NCBI GenBank assembly: GCA_037127255.1
Contig: JBANSL010000020.1
Location: 54,411,098 to 54,475,097 of the forward strand
Direction: 5' to 3'
Source: Persicaria tinctoria
Lineage: Eukaryota > Streptophyta > Magnoliopsida > Caryophyllales > Polygonaceae
DNA length: 64,000 nucleotides
Shown here: in pieces, positions 23,406 through 34,413 of the stretch
Position numbering within the stretch: the stretch's first letter is position 1
Layout: the number at the start of each line of letters is the position of its first letter
The notes under the pieces: generated by a model
Seen by the model: only the letters and a program-made list of their open reading frames with translations
The model's database searches: none
Told to the model about the DNA's origin: nothing
Made by a program: the position numbers and the translations under genes

Positions 23406-24724
23406 GGAATTTTTTTTGAAATATTCAAGAAAAAATAAATATTTACAGAAAAATTCACGAAATTAAAATATTTATACAAATATTAAAAAATTGCAGGGTC
23501 TTCAGAGACACACGGTCTCAGTCCGTGATTTATTCATAAACGATAACTCCCTCCTGGAAAAATTTGGTCAAAGTTGAAGTTGTTATAAAAACGCGGTTCC
23601 AGTCCGCGTCTTTATTGTTTTTTTATTTTCAAATTAAAAAAAATTGAAATTTATTAGTAAAACGCGGAATCAGTCCGCATTTTACCTTTAAAGTTAAAAA
23701 AAAAAAAAGGGAAGAAGAAGGGGAAAGCGCAGGCGATGGGAGGCGGGGAGACACAGGAATCCTTGATTCCGGTGGCGAGGAGGACGAGGGAGGCTGAATA
23801 TTCGTAGGCGGTGGTGGTGGGTGGTAGGAATCACAGGAGGCCTCGATATCGGCGGGGAGGAGAGCGAAGGAGGCATATTTATTTAGAGATAAGGCCTAAA
23901 TTTCAGCGGATCTCCTCCGGGGAAGGTGGTGGCTGGCCGGCAATGGCCGGAGGAGTCCAGGCGGAGGAGGTTTCCTTCAATTATGGGGGCAAAGATGGCG
24001 GAGCCAGTGGGCGGAGACGGTGGCGGCGAAGATGGTGTCGGTGATGACAACGGAGACGACGACAACGGAGGCGGCGTTCAACTCCGATTGCCAAGGTCTC
24101 GCAGGTGGTGGTGGGCGGCGCCGTTGAACGAAGGTCGTCGGTGACAAGGGTAAGTCGGCCGCTGGCGAGGGCTATGCTCACGAGGTCGCTAGTGACGAGG
24201 GAGATTTGGGGATCTGAAGGTCGTCGGTGACGAGGGACGGCCGACGGTGGTTGGACGCGACTCCTCCTCCGACTCAAAGCGCTGGGCCGCTCGGCTCCCG
24301 GGGAAAAAGATGCCCTCCTCCGATTCACAACGCTGGGAGCGAGTCGTGCAGCTTCGGGTTTTGGCTCCCCGCCTCCCATCGCCTGCCCTTTCCGGCTTTC
24401 CCCTTCTTCTTCTTCCCTTCTTTTTCTTTTTCTTTTAATTTTAAAGGTAAAACGCGGACTGATTCCGCGTTTTACTAAATAATTTCGTTTTTTTTTATTT
24501 GAAAAAAAAAACAATAAAGACGTGAACTGGAACCGCGTTTTTATAACAACTTCAACTTTTGCCAAAATTTCCCGGGAGTGAGATATCGCTTATGAATGAA
24601 ACGCGGACTGAGACCGCATATCTCTGAAGACCCAGCAATTTTTAAATATTTGTGTAAATACTTTAATTTCGTGGATTTTTTCGTAAATATTTATTTTTTC
24701 TTAAATATTTCAAAAAAAAATTCC
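23406..24724. mobile_element. Foldback element A with CGCGG palindromes
   Basis: Inverted arms at 23406-23750 and 24365-24724 (about 350 bp) around a GC-rich loop. Each arm has an AT-rich outer part and three near-palindromes of the form ACGCGG-7 bases-CCGCGT: 23511-23527, 23591-23609 and about 23660-23682 on the left; 24450-24472, 24521-24537 and 24601-24619 on the right. Duplication copy 1 lacks the element near 10890. Flanks show similar tagaaaagtgattt and tagaaaaacgattt, a possible but imprecise TSD. Loop frames are Arg-, Gly- or Pro-rich on both strands and I do not treat them as genes. The family is shared with 34275-38794. Confidence 0.85.
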
Positions 24725-25523
24725 TACTCTCTGCGGTTATACTATAACATTTTTGTGTGTCTAATGTGTCACTTAGAAAAACGATTTATAATTGAATCAA
24801 AAAATAAAAAAGAAAAACGATTTATAAATAAATAAATGAATACAGGTTGATTTTTTTTTAAATTACCATATTTTTTTAAGGAATTATTTCAAATAGTAAA
24901 GCTCCTTCTAACCATTTTTGAATTGTCGGGGAAAGATATTTCAATATGTTTTATTAAAAAATAATTCCATGTCATAATTAATTATTATACCTTTTTTTGT
25001 TGTCATTAGATATTGAGAATTAAAAAATAATTATTTATTTAAAAGCGATTAATTACAAATCCATAGGAGATGGAAATTAATCTAGGGGAGATACAAAATT
25101 AATCTCTTTTAATTAGGACTATAGGATTGTAAAACTAATTAAATAAGCTCCCTAAATAATTTTTTATATCGTTTTTTTTCCTTACGTACTGTATACTACT
25201 AGCTAGTACATACTACATATGATCGATAAACATTTAAATTTAAGAAATATTCTTCTAGATTTATCAACTTTTCCATTTTAAAATTTTTTATATGATGGAG
25301 ATTTATTCATTTATTATTTAGAAAATGATTTTTAAAATGGATTTTTTTAACCTTTATACTCTAAACACTAGTCTCTTGATCATAAAGATATGTGGTTTTT
25401 TCATTTCCCCTGATTAAACACTCGCAAATTTTAAGTAAAATAAATGCTAGAGTTGGTATTATAATATATAAATAAGTTTCTTTATAAAATAGAGGACTTA
25501 TCGGTATAAAAAAACTTGTAGAA

Positions 25524-25643
25524 ATTTTGTTATTTATTGTAAAGATTTTTGAAACAAATTGTTGAAGATGTTCTAAATTGTAAAAATTGTTTAGAACATC
25601 TTCAACAATTTGTTTCAAAAATCTTTACAATAAATAACAAAAT
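25524..25643. repeat. Perfect 52-bp inverted repeat
   Basis: Arms 25524-25575 and 25592-25643 are exact reverse complements with a 16-bp spacer. The left arm is ordinary duplication sequence, also present near 21700-21745; the right arm is an inverted extra copy. Confidence 0.95.
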
Positions 25644-25834
25644 TACAATTTTACCGTTAAATTACAATTTGAAAGATCTTTAGTTTCTACAATCTCACCC
25701 CACGAAATATAACGGTAAAACAATTTTAGCATTTATTTTACTTAAAATTTGTTTTACCGTTAAAGATATATCTCGCCCCACGAAATTTAACGGTAAAACA
25801 ATTTTACCGTTAAATTACAATCCCCTTCAATTAC
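25644..25834. repeat. Scrambled inverted fragments
   Basis: Short blocks copied in inverted orientation from nearby: tagcatttattttactt at about 25727 mirrors about 25433-25450, and several acggtaaaac / gttttaccgt pairs and caccccacgaaat pieces derive from the adjacent MITE end. No coding content. Confidence 0.75.
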
Positions 25835-25915
25835 AATAATTTCGTGGGGCGAGATTGTGGGGCAGAAGATCTTTAGAACATCTTCTGCCCCACAATCTCG
25901 CCCCACGAAATTATT
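25835..25915. repeat. Perfect 36-bp inverted repeat
   Basis: Arms 25835-25870 and 25880-25915 are exact reverse complements with a 9-bp spacer (ctttagaac). The right arm corresponds to the MITE end seen at 21770-21815. Confidence 0.96.
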
Positions 25916-26144
25916 TTACCGTTAAATTAATATTAAAAAATGTAAAAAATATATTTAGTTTCTACATACTTATTATAATATATTTGAAAGAAAAAAAATC
26001 TTCAAAAATCGAATTGTTTTTTTTTTTTGAAATCTATAGTAAAATCATATCTTTTATAAGTTGATTTTTTAAGATTTTTTTACAAATATGTTATAATAAA
26101 TATGTAAAAACTAGATATATTTTTAAAAAAAAATTAAAATTAAT

Positions 26145-26212
26145 TTAATAGTAAAATAATTTCATGGGACGGGATCATGGGACAGAGTCGTGGGACTGGA
26201 GGATTTGCCCCG
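26145..26212 (-). mobile_element. Right end of the MITE split by the duplication
   Basis: Reverse complement of the end at 21760, diverged, closing with gaggatttgccccg and followed by gtaatgta at 26213-26220. The AT-rich interior is 25946-26144. Confidence 0.7.
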
Positions 26213-27312
26213 GTAATGTAGTGGCCGGGATTAGCAGGGAGGGGCACGTGCGAAGCTTTACCAATAAATGATAAATGAAGCAGCTGTGAGAGTCTCATCT
26301 TCCAAATCTTTAAGATGGAGCATTAATTGGTCTTGCAAGGACTTTTATGGTACTCCTTCACCAATCACCATACCATCAACAATGTCCAATTTTCATCTAT
26401 CCTCCCTTATTTTGAATATACTATATGTAAAATTTAGTCAATCCATCTCATTTAAATTTTACGGAGTAATTAATTAATTATAATTTTGCATCTCATCATA
26501 TTAAACAATCTTTCTAACAAATAATAATAAACAATCTTTTTGTCGTCTTCTCCTTCGAGGAGTTACTCATCGGGGAGTACGAGCTCGGCTTTCTCCTATA
26601 CGACGCTGTGATACTCCTCTCCGACGCTGTTTGAAGGCGGTGGATTCTACATGGGCCCGTTGTTTGGTTGAATGAAGGTAGTGGATTCTCCATTGAAGGG
26701 ATTGAAGCCCTTAAGAAAAAGGTAACAATTTGGGGTGAAAGGGGAAAGGTAAGAGCTTTTTTGCTTTTTCCTTTATTTTATAAAAAAACTCATAGGGATT
26801 ATTTTTTACAAATAATCTCTATCTCATTCACGGTCTACCAAAAAAATATCTTCATCCTCTCCACCTCTAAAATGTATCTTCATCTCCTAAATTTTTTTCC
26901 CCTCGCAAACACGCCCTAAGCCTATTGTTGGAATAAATCATTTTTAAAAATAATAATAAATATTGATGATGATAATAACACAATATAACAATTATTATAG
27001 TAATTACATATAATAATGTTGTATTATCAATATTACTGCTTTTTTATATAATAATGGTGAACAGACACTTGTGCACTAGTAGCCTAACAATAAGCCGAGT
27101 GGAATTCAATCCTAAAACCAATTGACAATAAGAGAAGTAACTCAATCATTTATATCCTAAGGCTCGTTTGTTCATATTATCAAGGTGGGTTTTTTTATTC
27201 TTTTCACATTCTCTCAACGCCTCACTATTTGGATCGAACTAATCTTTTGAATCATATGATTTTTACCTTTTATGTCTACTAAACACTAAATCTAGCTTAA
27301 ATCGCTAATTTC
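26213..27312. other. AT-rich spacer with a possible MITE
   Basis: No gene seen. At 26653 (GGGCCCGTTGTTTGG) and 26917 (CAAACACGCCCT in reverse) there are loosely matched inverted ends like those of Harbinger MITEs, but I find no convincing TSD. A moderately GC-rich patch at 26540-26650 has no open frame of interest. Confidence 0.35.
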
Positions 27313-27578
27313 TGAAGAGAGTAGTCGAGACTGAGTCAGAAGCCGAGATCGAGTCAAGGAGGAAGTAACTCGGCTCAGTAATGACGACGGGCCAAAGGCC
27401 CAATCTGAGTGCACGGTTGTTAGAAATAGGCCCAATGGTTAATCCTTGGTTGATTGTTTTGTTAGAAGGTAGTTAGGAGTTTGTTAGAGTTTTAATCGAG
27501 TATAAATAGCTTCCCCTGTACATACTTTTGCTTGAAGTTAATCACAACAGAAAATTCCCAAAACTCTCGTTTTCTATA
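27313..27578 (+). repeat. 5' LTR of copia 2
   Basis: 266 bp, TGAAGAGAGTAG to TTTTCTATA. A TATA-like tataaatag lies at about 27501-27509. Confidence 0.93.
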
Positions 27579-27590
27579 TGGTATCAGAGC
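27579..27590 (+). other. Primer binding site of copia 2
   Basis: TGGTATCAGAGC, matching initiator Met tRNA, directly adjoining the LTR. Confidence 0.93.
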
Positions 27591-27697
27591 TGCGAATCAA
27601 TCGATTTGAAGTTTTTCGTGCTGAAATCGATTTGTGAGTTCAGATTTCGTGTTGAATTGCTCACTGCATTTTGCTTTTGCAGTTTTCTGAATTGCAG

Positions 27698-30600
27698 ATG
27701 TGGAAAAATCGAGGAATCGAGTGAATTCTGAGGAACATAGTGGAGATTCGGTGAATCAAAGAACGGTTGTTTACAATCCATTGTTTCTTTCTGGATCTGA
27801 TCGTCCAGGAATGCAATTGGTAGCTTCGAAGTTCGATGGATCAAATTTTTTGAGCTGGAGTCATGGAATTCGTATGGTTGTTGGAGCGAAAATGAAGCTC
27901 GTATTTATAACAGGTGCGTGTATCAAACCTCTTGATGATGTTGTTGAGCTAGAAAAGTGGACTAGGGCAGACTATATGGTCATGTGTTGGATTATCAACT
28001 CCATGACTGCGGAAGTAGCGGAGGGGTTCATGTATGTTCAATCGGTTAGAGAATTGTGGAATGAGATCACTAAGAGATCTTCTGAATCTAATGCACCTTT
28101 AATCTACCAGTTGTACAGAGATCTGAGTAACGTGAAGCAAGAAAACTTGTCAGTAGCTAGTTATTTTGGAAAATTGAAGAGGTTTTGGGATGAATTAGAT
28201 GTGTTAGAAACTCCTATTAATTGCGAGTATGGAGTGTTTACACAGTGCAGATGTGCTGTGGCGAAGAGGATACTGGAGAGGGAGACTCTTGCTAAGTTGA
28301 TGCAGTTCCTAATGGGACTGAGTGACACTTATGAGCATGTTAGGAATGGAATTCTGACTATGGATACTCTTCCTAGTGTCAATCTTGCTTTTCACATGGT
28401 TACACAGATAGAAAGGCAAAAAGAGGTTACATGAGGAACTAACAGTACTAGTGTGGATGCTAGTGCTTTGAATGTTGGTCGTCGGTCTCAGTTTCAGTAG
28501 GGAGAGTCTTCTAAGGGAGGTGATGCTAACTCTAAGCTTGAGTCATACAATAGAGAACAGAAAAGGCTCAAGTGGAACCACTATGGAGCTAAAAGACATT
28601 TAGAAGGCCTGTTTTAAGTTCATTGGCTATCAAGATTGGTATACTGGTCCTAGAGATGAAGGTAAGGGAAAGGAGCAGATGCAGTCTCGAAATTTTATGG
28701 CTAATGTTGAGGATGTGCCTCAAATTGAGAGTCCTCTTGAGATTGAGGGTGTGAATAATGTCCAGAGTATATTGAATCCAGAGGTTATTGCAGCAGTGTA
28801 CCAGGGTGTCTTAAAGATGATGAAAGGAAAGAGTGTGATGAATGATAATGATAAGAGTCATGCTATGATGAACTTTGCAGGTAATTTGCATACACCTATG
28901 ACCTTTTTGAATAAAAAAGAGACAAGCGAATGTGGATCATTGACACAGGGGCAACTGATCGCATCGCGTTTGATCCAACTATATTCACTTATTTGAAGGA
29001 TCTAAGGAAGCTTGTTCTCTTGGCTTTGCCTGGTGGATCAATCAAACCAATGAAACAAGCTAGCACCATCATCTTGTCCAAGAAGTTGGTGATATAGCAT
29101 GTTCTATTTGTTCCAGGGTTTAACCACAACCTATTATTAGTGTCTAAGCTACTGGTAGAGACTGATAGAGAGTTGAAATTTAACTCAGAAGAGTGTGTTT
29201 TACATGACCTTATTCCTGAGGAAGTTGTTGCTAAAGGAATAGCTGATGGAGGTCTTTACAAGTTTCAAGTGGTTGAAGGATTTGCTTCCACTGTTATGAA
29301 TAAATTTCCTGTCAGTCAGTGTAAGGAAAACTTTGTTCATACTCCATCTTTACATACTTTACATGCTAGATTGGAGCATACATCTTTGACTAAGATGAAA
29401 CGATTGTCTTTCTGCCATTGTGGTGATATCAACACTTATGTTTGTGATGTGTGTGACTTGTGCAAACATCACAAATTACCTTTTAGCCAAAGCATGTCTA
29501 GAGCAGCTAAACCATTTGAATTGTTGCATATGGATTTGTGGGGTCCTTACAAGGTCAAGGCTATCACGGGTGCAAGGTACTTTCTCGCCATTGTGGATGA
29601 TCATACTAGCTGTACATGGACCTTTCTTCTAAATGATAAGCTACAGGTATTCTCAATGATTGAGAATTTTGTTATGATGGTTGAGAATCAGTATCAAGTT
29701 GTTGGCAAATCTGTTAGAACAAATAATGGAACTGAGTTTACTCAGCGAAGATGTGTGGATTTCTTGGCAAAGAAAGGAATTCTTCATCAAAAATCTGCTC
29801 TTGAGGTTCCTCAACAGAATGGAAGGGTTGAACAAAAACACATGCATCTTGTGGAGACTGCACGAGCAATCAAAGTTCATGCCAATCTCCCTCTTCGTTT
29901 CTGGGGTGAGTGCATCCTTAGTGCCACTCATATCATTAACAAATTGCCTTCTTCTGTTATTGGGTGGAAAACTCCCTTTGAGGTGCTCACTGGGCTAGCT
30001 CCCTCTTATGATGATCTTCGGGTCATTGGTTGTCTCTGCTATGCTTCTAAGAGTAGAGTTGCAAGAGATAAATTTGCTCCTTCTGCTCGTAGATGTGTCA
30101 TGCTTGGTTATGCTACTGGTCAAAAGGCATACATGCTTTATGATCTTGATTCACATTCCTTGTTCATTGACATGCATATGGTCTTTAGAGAGCATTTGTT
30201 TCCTTTCAAATCATCCCCTCCTACTAGTCAAAAGGCATACATGCTTTATGATCTTGATTCACAGATTCTCTACATGTAGTCAATTTTGATCATGATGAAG
30301 ACAATGGTCTTCTATATCCATCCATGGACAGTTCCCATGATGGATTGTCTATTCCTCAGGATGTTGGTAATTCACATGTGCCTGAACACACAACTCATGA
30401 CATGGTGTCATCTTCTTCTAATTAATGACTCTTTTCCTTCTGGTGAATATATTGAAGAAAGTGTGATTTCTCCTCTTGTTGAATCTCCTGGTGTGGTTGC
30501 TGATTGTGATGTTGAAGCTCCCTTAGTTACTTGAAGGTCCACAAGACAGGTGGTTCCTCCTGCTAGATTTGATGATTTTATTTGCTCTCAACTACTTGCC

Positions 30601-32249
30601 AGAGACAATTCAGATTTTTCTGTATCTTTTGTTGTGTTTGTTATGCAGCATTTGTCTCATTTGCCATCTGAGTTTGTTATGTCCATGGCTAACATGCTTA
30701 GTGTCCCTGAACCTCATAGTTTTAAGCAGGCTAAGGGTGACCCTGTATGGGAGGAAGCTATATATGCAGAAGGAGCTCCTAGCTCTTGATGTCAATCAAA
30801 CTTGGATTCTTACATCACTTCCACCTCGGAAGAAAGCAATCGGATCAAAGTGGGTTTACAAGGTGAAGTTTAGGCCTGAAAGCACGGTTGAACGTTACAA
30901 AGTCAGGTTGGTGGCAAAGGGATTCAATCAAGTGAAGGATAAGGACTACAAACATACCTTCTCTCATGTAGCTAAGCTACCTACAGTGAGAGTTGTTCTT
31001 GCTTTGGCAGCGGCTAAGGGGTGGAATCTTCACCAATTAGACATCAATAATGCGTTTCTTCATGGAACATTGGATGAAGATGTGTACATGCTGCCTCCTG
31101 AAGGATATGATAAGGCGATTCCAAGGCAAGTTTGCAAGTTGATTAAGTCTCTCTATGGCTTAAATCAAGCCAGCCGATAGTGGAACATTACCTTGACTAA
31201 GTTTTTGATTCGCAAAGGATTTACTCAATCAAGGCATGATTACTCGTTGTTCACTCGTGGATCTTCTGGTAATCAGACAATTGCTTTAATATATGTCGAC
31301 GATATATTGATCATGGGAGATTCAGATCAAGACATTTGCTTCCTCAAACATGCTTTGTATCTTGAGTTCACCATTAAGGATTTGGGTTATGCCCGTTATT
31401 TCCTTGGTATGGAAATTGCTCGATCTCCCATAGGGTTTCTTCTAAACCAACGCAAGTATGTGTTAGACATTCTTGCTAATTCAGGAATGATGGACTGCAA
31501 ACCTACCAGGTTTCCTATGTAACAGGGCTTGCGTCTTTCACCTACATATGGGAATCCTTGTGAGGATCCTAAGCGCTATAGGCGCTTAATTGGCCATCTT
31601 CTGTACCTCACGCTTACTCGACCTGATATCACCTACACAGTACAACAGCTGAGCCATTTTGTATCTGATCCTCGTCAACCTCATATGAATTGTGCTCTAT
31701 ATCTGCTCAGATATCTCAAGTGCACCTTTAATTTCTCTTTGTTCTACCCTTCTTCGTCAGATCTCAATCTGGTGGCCTACAGTGATGCGGATTGGGGTAG
31801 CTGCATCTTCACTGCTTGATCTCTCACTGGGTATTGCGTTTTCTTAGGAGGTGATGTGGTTTCATGGAAGACAAAGAAACAAAAAACCGTTTCCAAATCC
31901 ACTGCTGAGAGTGAATACAGAAGTATGTCAGTGTCTAGTGAATTGGTTTGGTTACATGGCATACTTGGTGATATGCTTGTGCATCCGGCCTTGCCCATTC
32001 AATTGCGTTGTGACAATAAGGCAGCTTTGCAGTTAGTTGTTAACCCCGTGTTTCATGAGCGCACTAAGCACATTCGACTTGATGGGCATTTCATTTATGA
32101 AATGGTTGACAGTGGTTTCATTACAACCTCCTATGTGCCCACAAATATGCAGCTAGCTGACATATTTACAAAGCCTAGTATTGCTGCTCATTTCTTCCTT
32201 TGTGGCAAGTTAGGACTTCAGTTTCCCTCTGACTCATCTTGCAGGGGGG
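27698..32249 (+). pseudogene. copia 2 gag-pol polyprotein, heavily disrupted
   Basis: Gag is open from 27700 to 28434 with the domain's NFLSWSHGIRMVVGAKMK segment; the ATG at 27698 is one base out of frame, as if a T were inserted after it. Protease has DTGAT near 28942. GAG-pre-integrase and DDE integrase lie at 29340-29900 (LHMDLWGP near 29520, PQQNGRVE near 29810). RT runs from about 30790 with YVDD at 31292-31303, then RNase H (STAESEYRSM near 31895) ending before the 3' LTR. Stops or shifts occur near 28435, 28498, 28614, 29096, 30277, 30780, 31178, 31520 and 31817. A 39-bp segment near 30118-30156 is repeated at 30228-30266, just before the integrase frame ends. No active product is expected. 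Confidence 0.9.
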
Positions 32250-32250
32250 A

Positions 32251-32517
32251 TGAAGAGAGTAGTCGAGATCCAGTCAGAAGCCGAGATCAAGTCAAGGAGG
32301 AAGTAACTCGACTCAGTAATGACGATAGGTCAAAAGCCCAATTTGAGTGCACAGTTGTTAGGAATAGGCTCAATGGTTAATCCTTGGTTGATTGTTTGGT
32401 TAGAAGGTAGTAAGGAGTTTGTTAGAGTTTTAATCGACTATAAATAGCTTTCTCTGTGCATACTCTTGCTTGAAGTTAATCACAACAGAAAATTTCCAAA
32501 ACTCTCGTTTTTTTATA
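32251..32517 (+). repeat. 3' LTR of copia 2
   Basis: 267 bp, TGAAGAGAGTAG to TTTTTATA, preceded by a G-rich polypurine tract (32241-32250) and followed by ATTTC. Confidence 0.93.
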
Positions 32518-32803
32518 ATTTCATTTTCTTATTTATGATTTTAATGAATGATCAATAATCTTTGAAACGTGTTAAATATTATGTCAAATATTTTGAGAAG
32601 AGATTATATGTATGTATGTTATGCACACACACGAATACGAAGGTTTACATTTGTGGACAATAGGGAAGAGACACCGGCAATAGGCCTCCTAGCAAATTAA
32701 TTCCACCCTATACTAACATATACTCTCATATACTCCGCAATTAACGTCGGGATTTATAAACAATTATATAAGTTAGATAAGTTCGTGTACATTATAAATA
32801 TAA
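32518..32803. other. AT-rich spacer
   Basis: No gene or element recognised. Bases 32795-32803 are the left TSD of the next element. Confidence 0.6.
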
Positions 32804-33857
32804 GGCCAAATTGCAGGAAACCACCCTTTAAATAGGGTGATTTGCACAAAACCACCCCTTAAATAAAAAATTTCAGAAAACCACCCATTATATAGTAAAT
32901 GTTAGCAAAACACCACCCGCCCACTTTATTCAGTCAAATTGATGTTAAAATCTATCGGATTACAATATTACCCCCACTTATATTACTCCAAAAGTCCAAA
33001 TGGATAATAAAATAATGTTATAATAATTGAGAGGGGTGAGGGGATTTCCCCTACCAGCAAAACGACTTTCTTTCAATTTGCGAACTAGAGATGAATCTTC
33101 GAGGTACATACTGATATAGATGGAGATGTCGATCAGATTTTTTTTTGAAGGGGGGGTGTTAGGCAAGCACTGTTCATATCGGTTTGAGAGGAGGAAGATA
33201 GTGGCTTGGCTTGGCCAAAGCTAGAGACGACTGACAGTGGAACAGGAGGGAGTTATGGACCGAAGATTGGCGGTGATAGCGCAGGCGGGGATCTAAGAAA
33301 ACTTGGTGCCAATTTTGCTGGTTTTGGTGGAGACTCGTGAAATTGATGAGAAATAGCAAACTACATGAAACACTGGTTTTGGTGGAGACTCATGAAATTG
33401 ATGAGAAATACCCCTAATTTTCCCAATTTCAGTTGATTTGCAAATTTTTTTTATTTGGCTTCTCTTTGTTCTAATTAAATCAAAGTTCTCATATGTTTCA
33501 TTCCAAGAAATTGGGGGTTCTGTGTAATTTTGTTTTTTTAAATTATTTGTGTGGATTATTGATACGATATTTGTGTATATTAAGATTGATTTGATTTCTT
33601 CTGTGTTTTTTTAAAGTTGAATTTGTTTTCTTTTCAATTGATTTGGTAAGACAATGGCATTCTAACTAAATTTGATAATTAGATAAGGTTATTTTAGTCT
33701 TTTTACCCAAATTTTAACAGAACTCTAACGGAACTAAACAATGGGTGGTGTTTTGCTAACTTTTACTATGTAACGGGTGGTTTCCTGAAAATTTTTATTT
33801 AAGGAGTGGTTTTGTGCAAACCACCCTATTTAAGGGGTGGTTTCCTGTAATTTGGCC
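32804..33857. mobile_element. MULE-type non-autonomous transposon 1
   Basis: 1,054 bp with terminal inverted repeats of about 115 bp, starting GGCCAAATTGCAGGAAACCA and ending in its inverse, flanked by a perfect 9-bp TSD (taaatataa) at 32795-32803 and 33858-33866. Nine bases is the Mutator-type TSD length. Each TIR carries four AAACCACCC-like words about 35 bp apart, possible transposase-binding repeats. The interior has no transposase; it contains a direct repeat of about 40 bp (ttttggtggagactc, near 33320 and 33376) and exon-like text that might be captured DNA. Confidence 0.9.
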
Positions 33858-33866
33858 TAAATATAA

Positions 33867-34274
33867 ATATGTTCACGTTAATTTCAAAGTAAAGGAAAGG
33901 AGACTAAATTGTGAAGTTTGACTATTTAGACAACCATCTAATTATGTCATATTGTCAATATCCATCAACTGCTATATCCCTGTTTGTCTCTCCACGTCAG
34001 CTTATTAGCTTAATTATATTCTTCTTCTTTTTTAAATCTATATTTATATCTATCTATATCTATATATCTATATAATATTCTAATTTAGAATAGGTAACAT
34101 CTCCTTAATTTAAGGTTTTTAAATTAATCACAATTTTATTTTATTTTATTTTTTCTCTTCATCTATTTCATACATTTACATTTTTTACCTTTTATTTTTT
34201 TTACGCATTTACTAACCATTGGGTTTAATTCAAAACATTGAATCAAATCTAATGTCTACTATATATATTATAAT
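33867..34274. other. AT-rich spacer with tatc/tata runs
   Basis: No gene. A tatctatatctatatat run at about 34040-34075 resembles Helitron 5' ends but has no confirmed partner. Confidence 0.45.
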
Positions 34275-34413
34275 AAGATTTTTTTCAAAATATTCACAAA
34301 AAATAATTATTTAATGAAATATTCAAGCTTTCAAAATAATTAAAAAAATATTCATTTTTTGCATGGTTGGCAGAAAAACGCAGTCTGAGACCGCGTTTTA
34401 TTCTCAAGGTAAA

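Larger units (their letters stand above)
21856..25945. repeat. Tandem duplication, copy 2
   Basis: Repeats 9612-11188 and 21515-21838 in the same order and orientation. It opens abruptly within gypsy gag and carries the compact 121-bp gypsy LTR, the LINE RNase H fragment, a MITE, a foldback element and a rearranged right end. Bases 25122-25345 are DNA that copy 1 lost when the gene-like segment arrived. Confidence 0.88.
27313..32517 (+). mobile_element. Ty1/copia retrotransposon 2, degenerate
   Basis: LTRs at 27313-27578 and 32251-32517 with TSD ATTTC at 27308-27312 and 32518-32522. The primer site starts at once after the 5' LTR and the tract caggggggA precedes the 3' LTR. Both LTRs run TG...TA rather than TG...CA. 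Coding order is copia but is broken by many stops and frameshifts; the LTRs differ at roughly 20 of about 266 positions, so it is older than copia 1. Confidence 0.94.

Noticed and set aside
23811..24565. GC-rich frames up to 194 codons in foldback element A
   Set aside because: Overlapping on both strands, low complexity, span the loop and arms, no domain.
26653..26917. Harbinger-like MITE
   Set aside because: Inverted ends match loosely and no TTA target duplication is visible, so it is mentioned only within the spacer.
27298..27330. copia 2 LTR ending in CA
   Set aside because: Any CA end would break the ATTTC duplication and the primer-site spacing.
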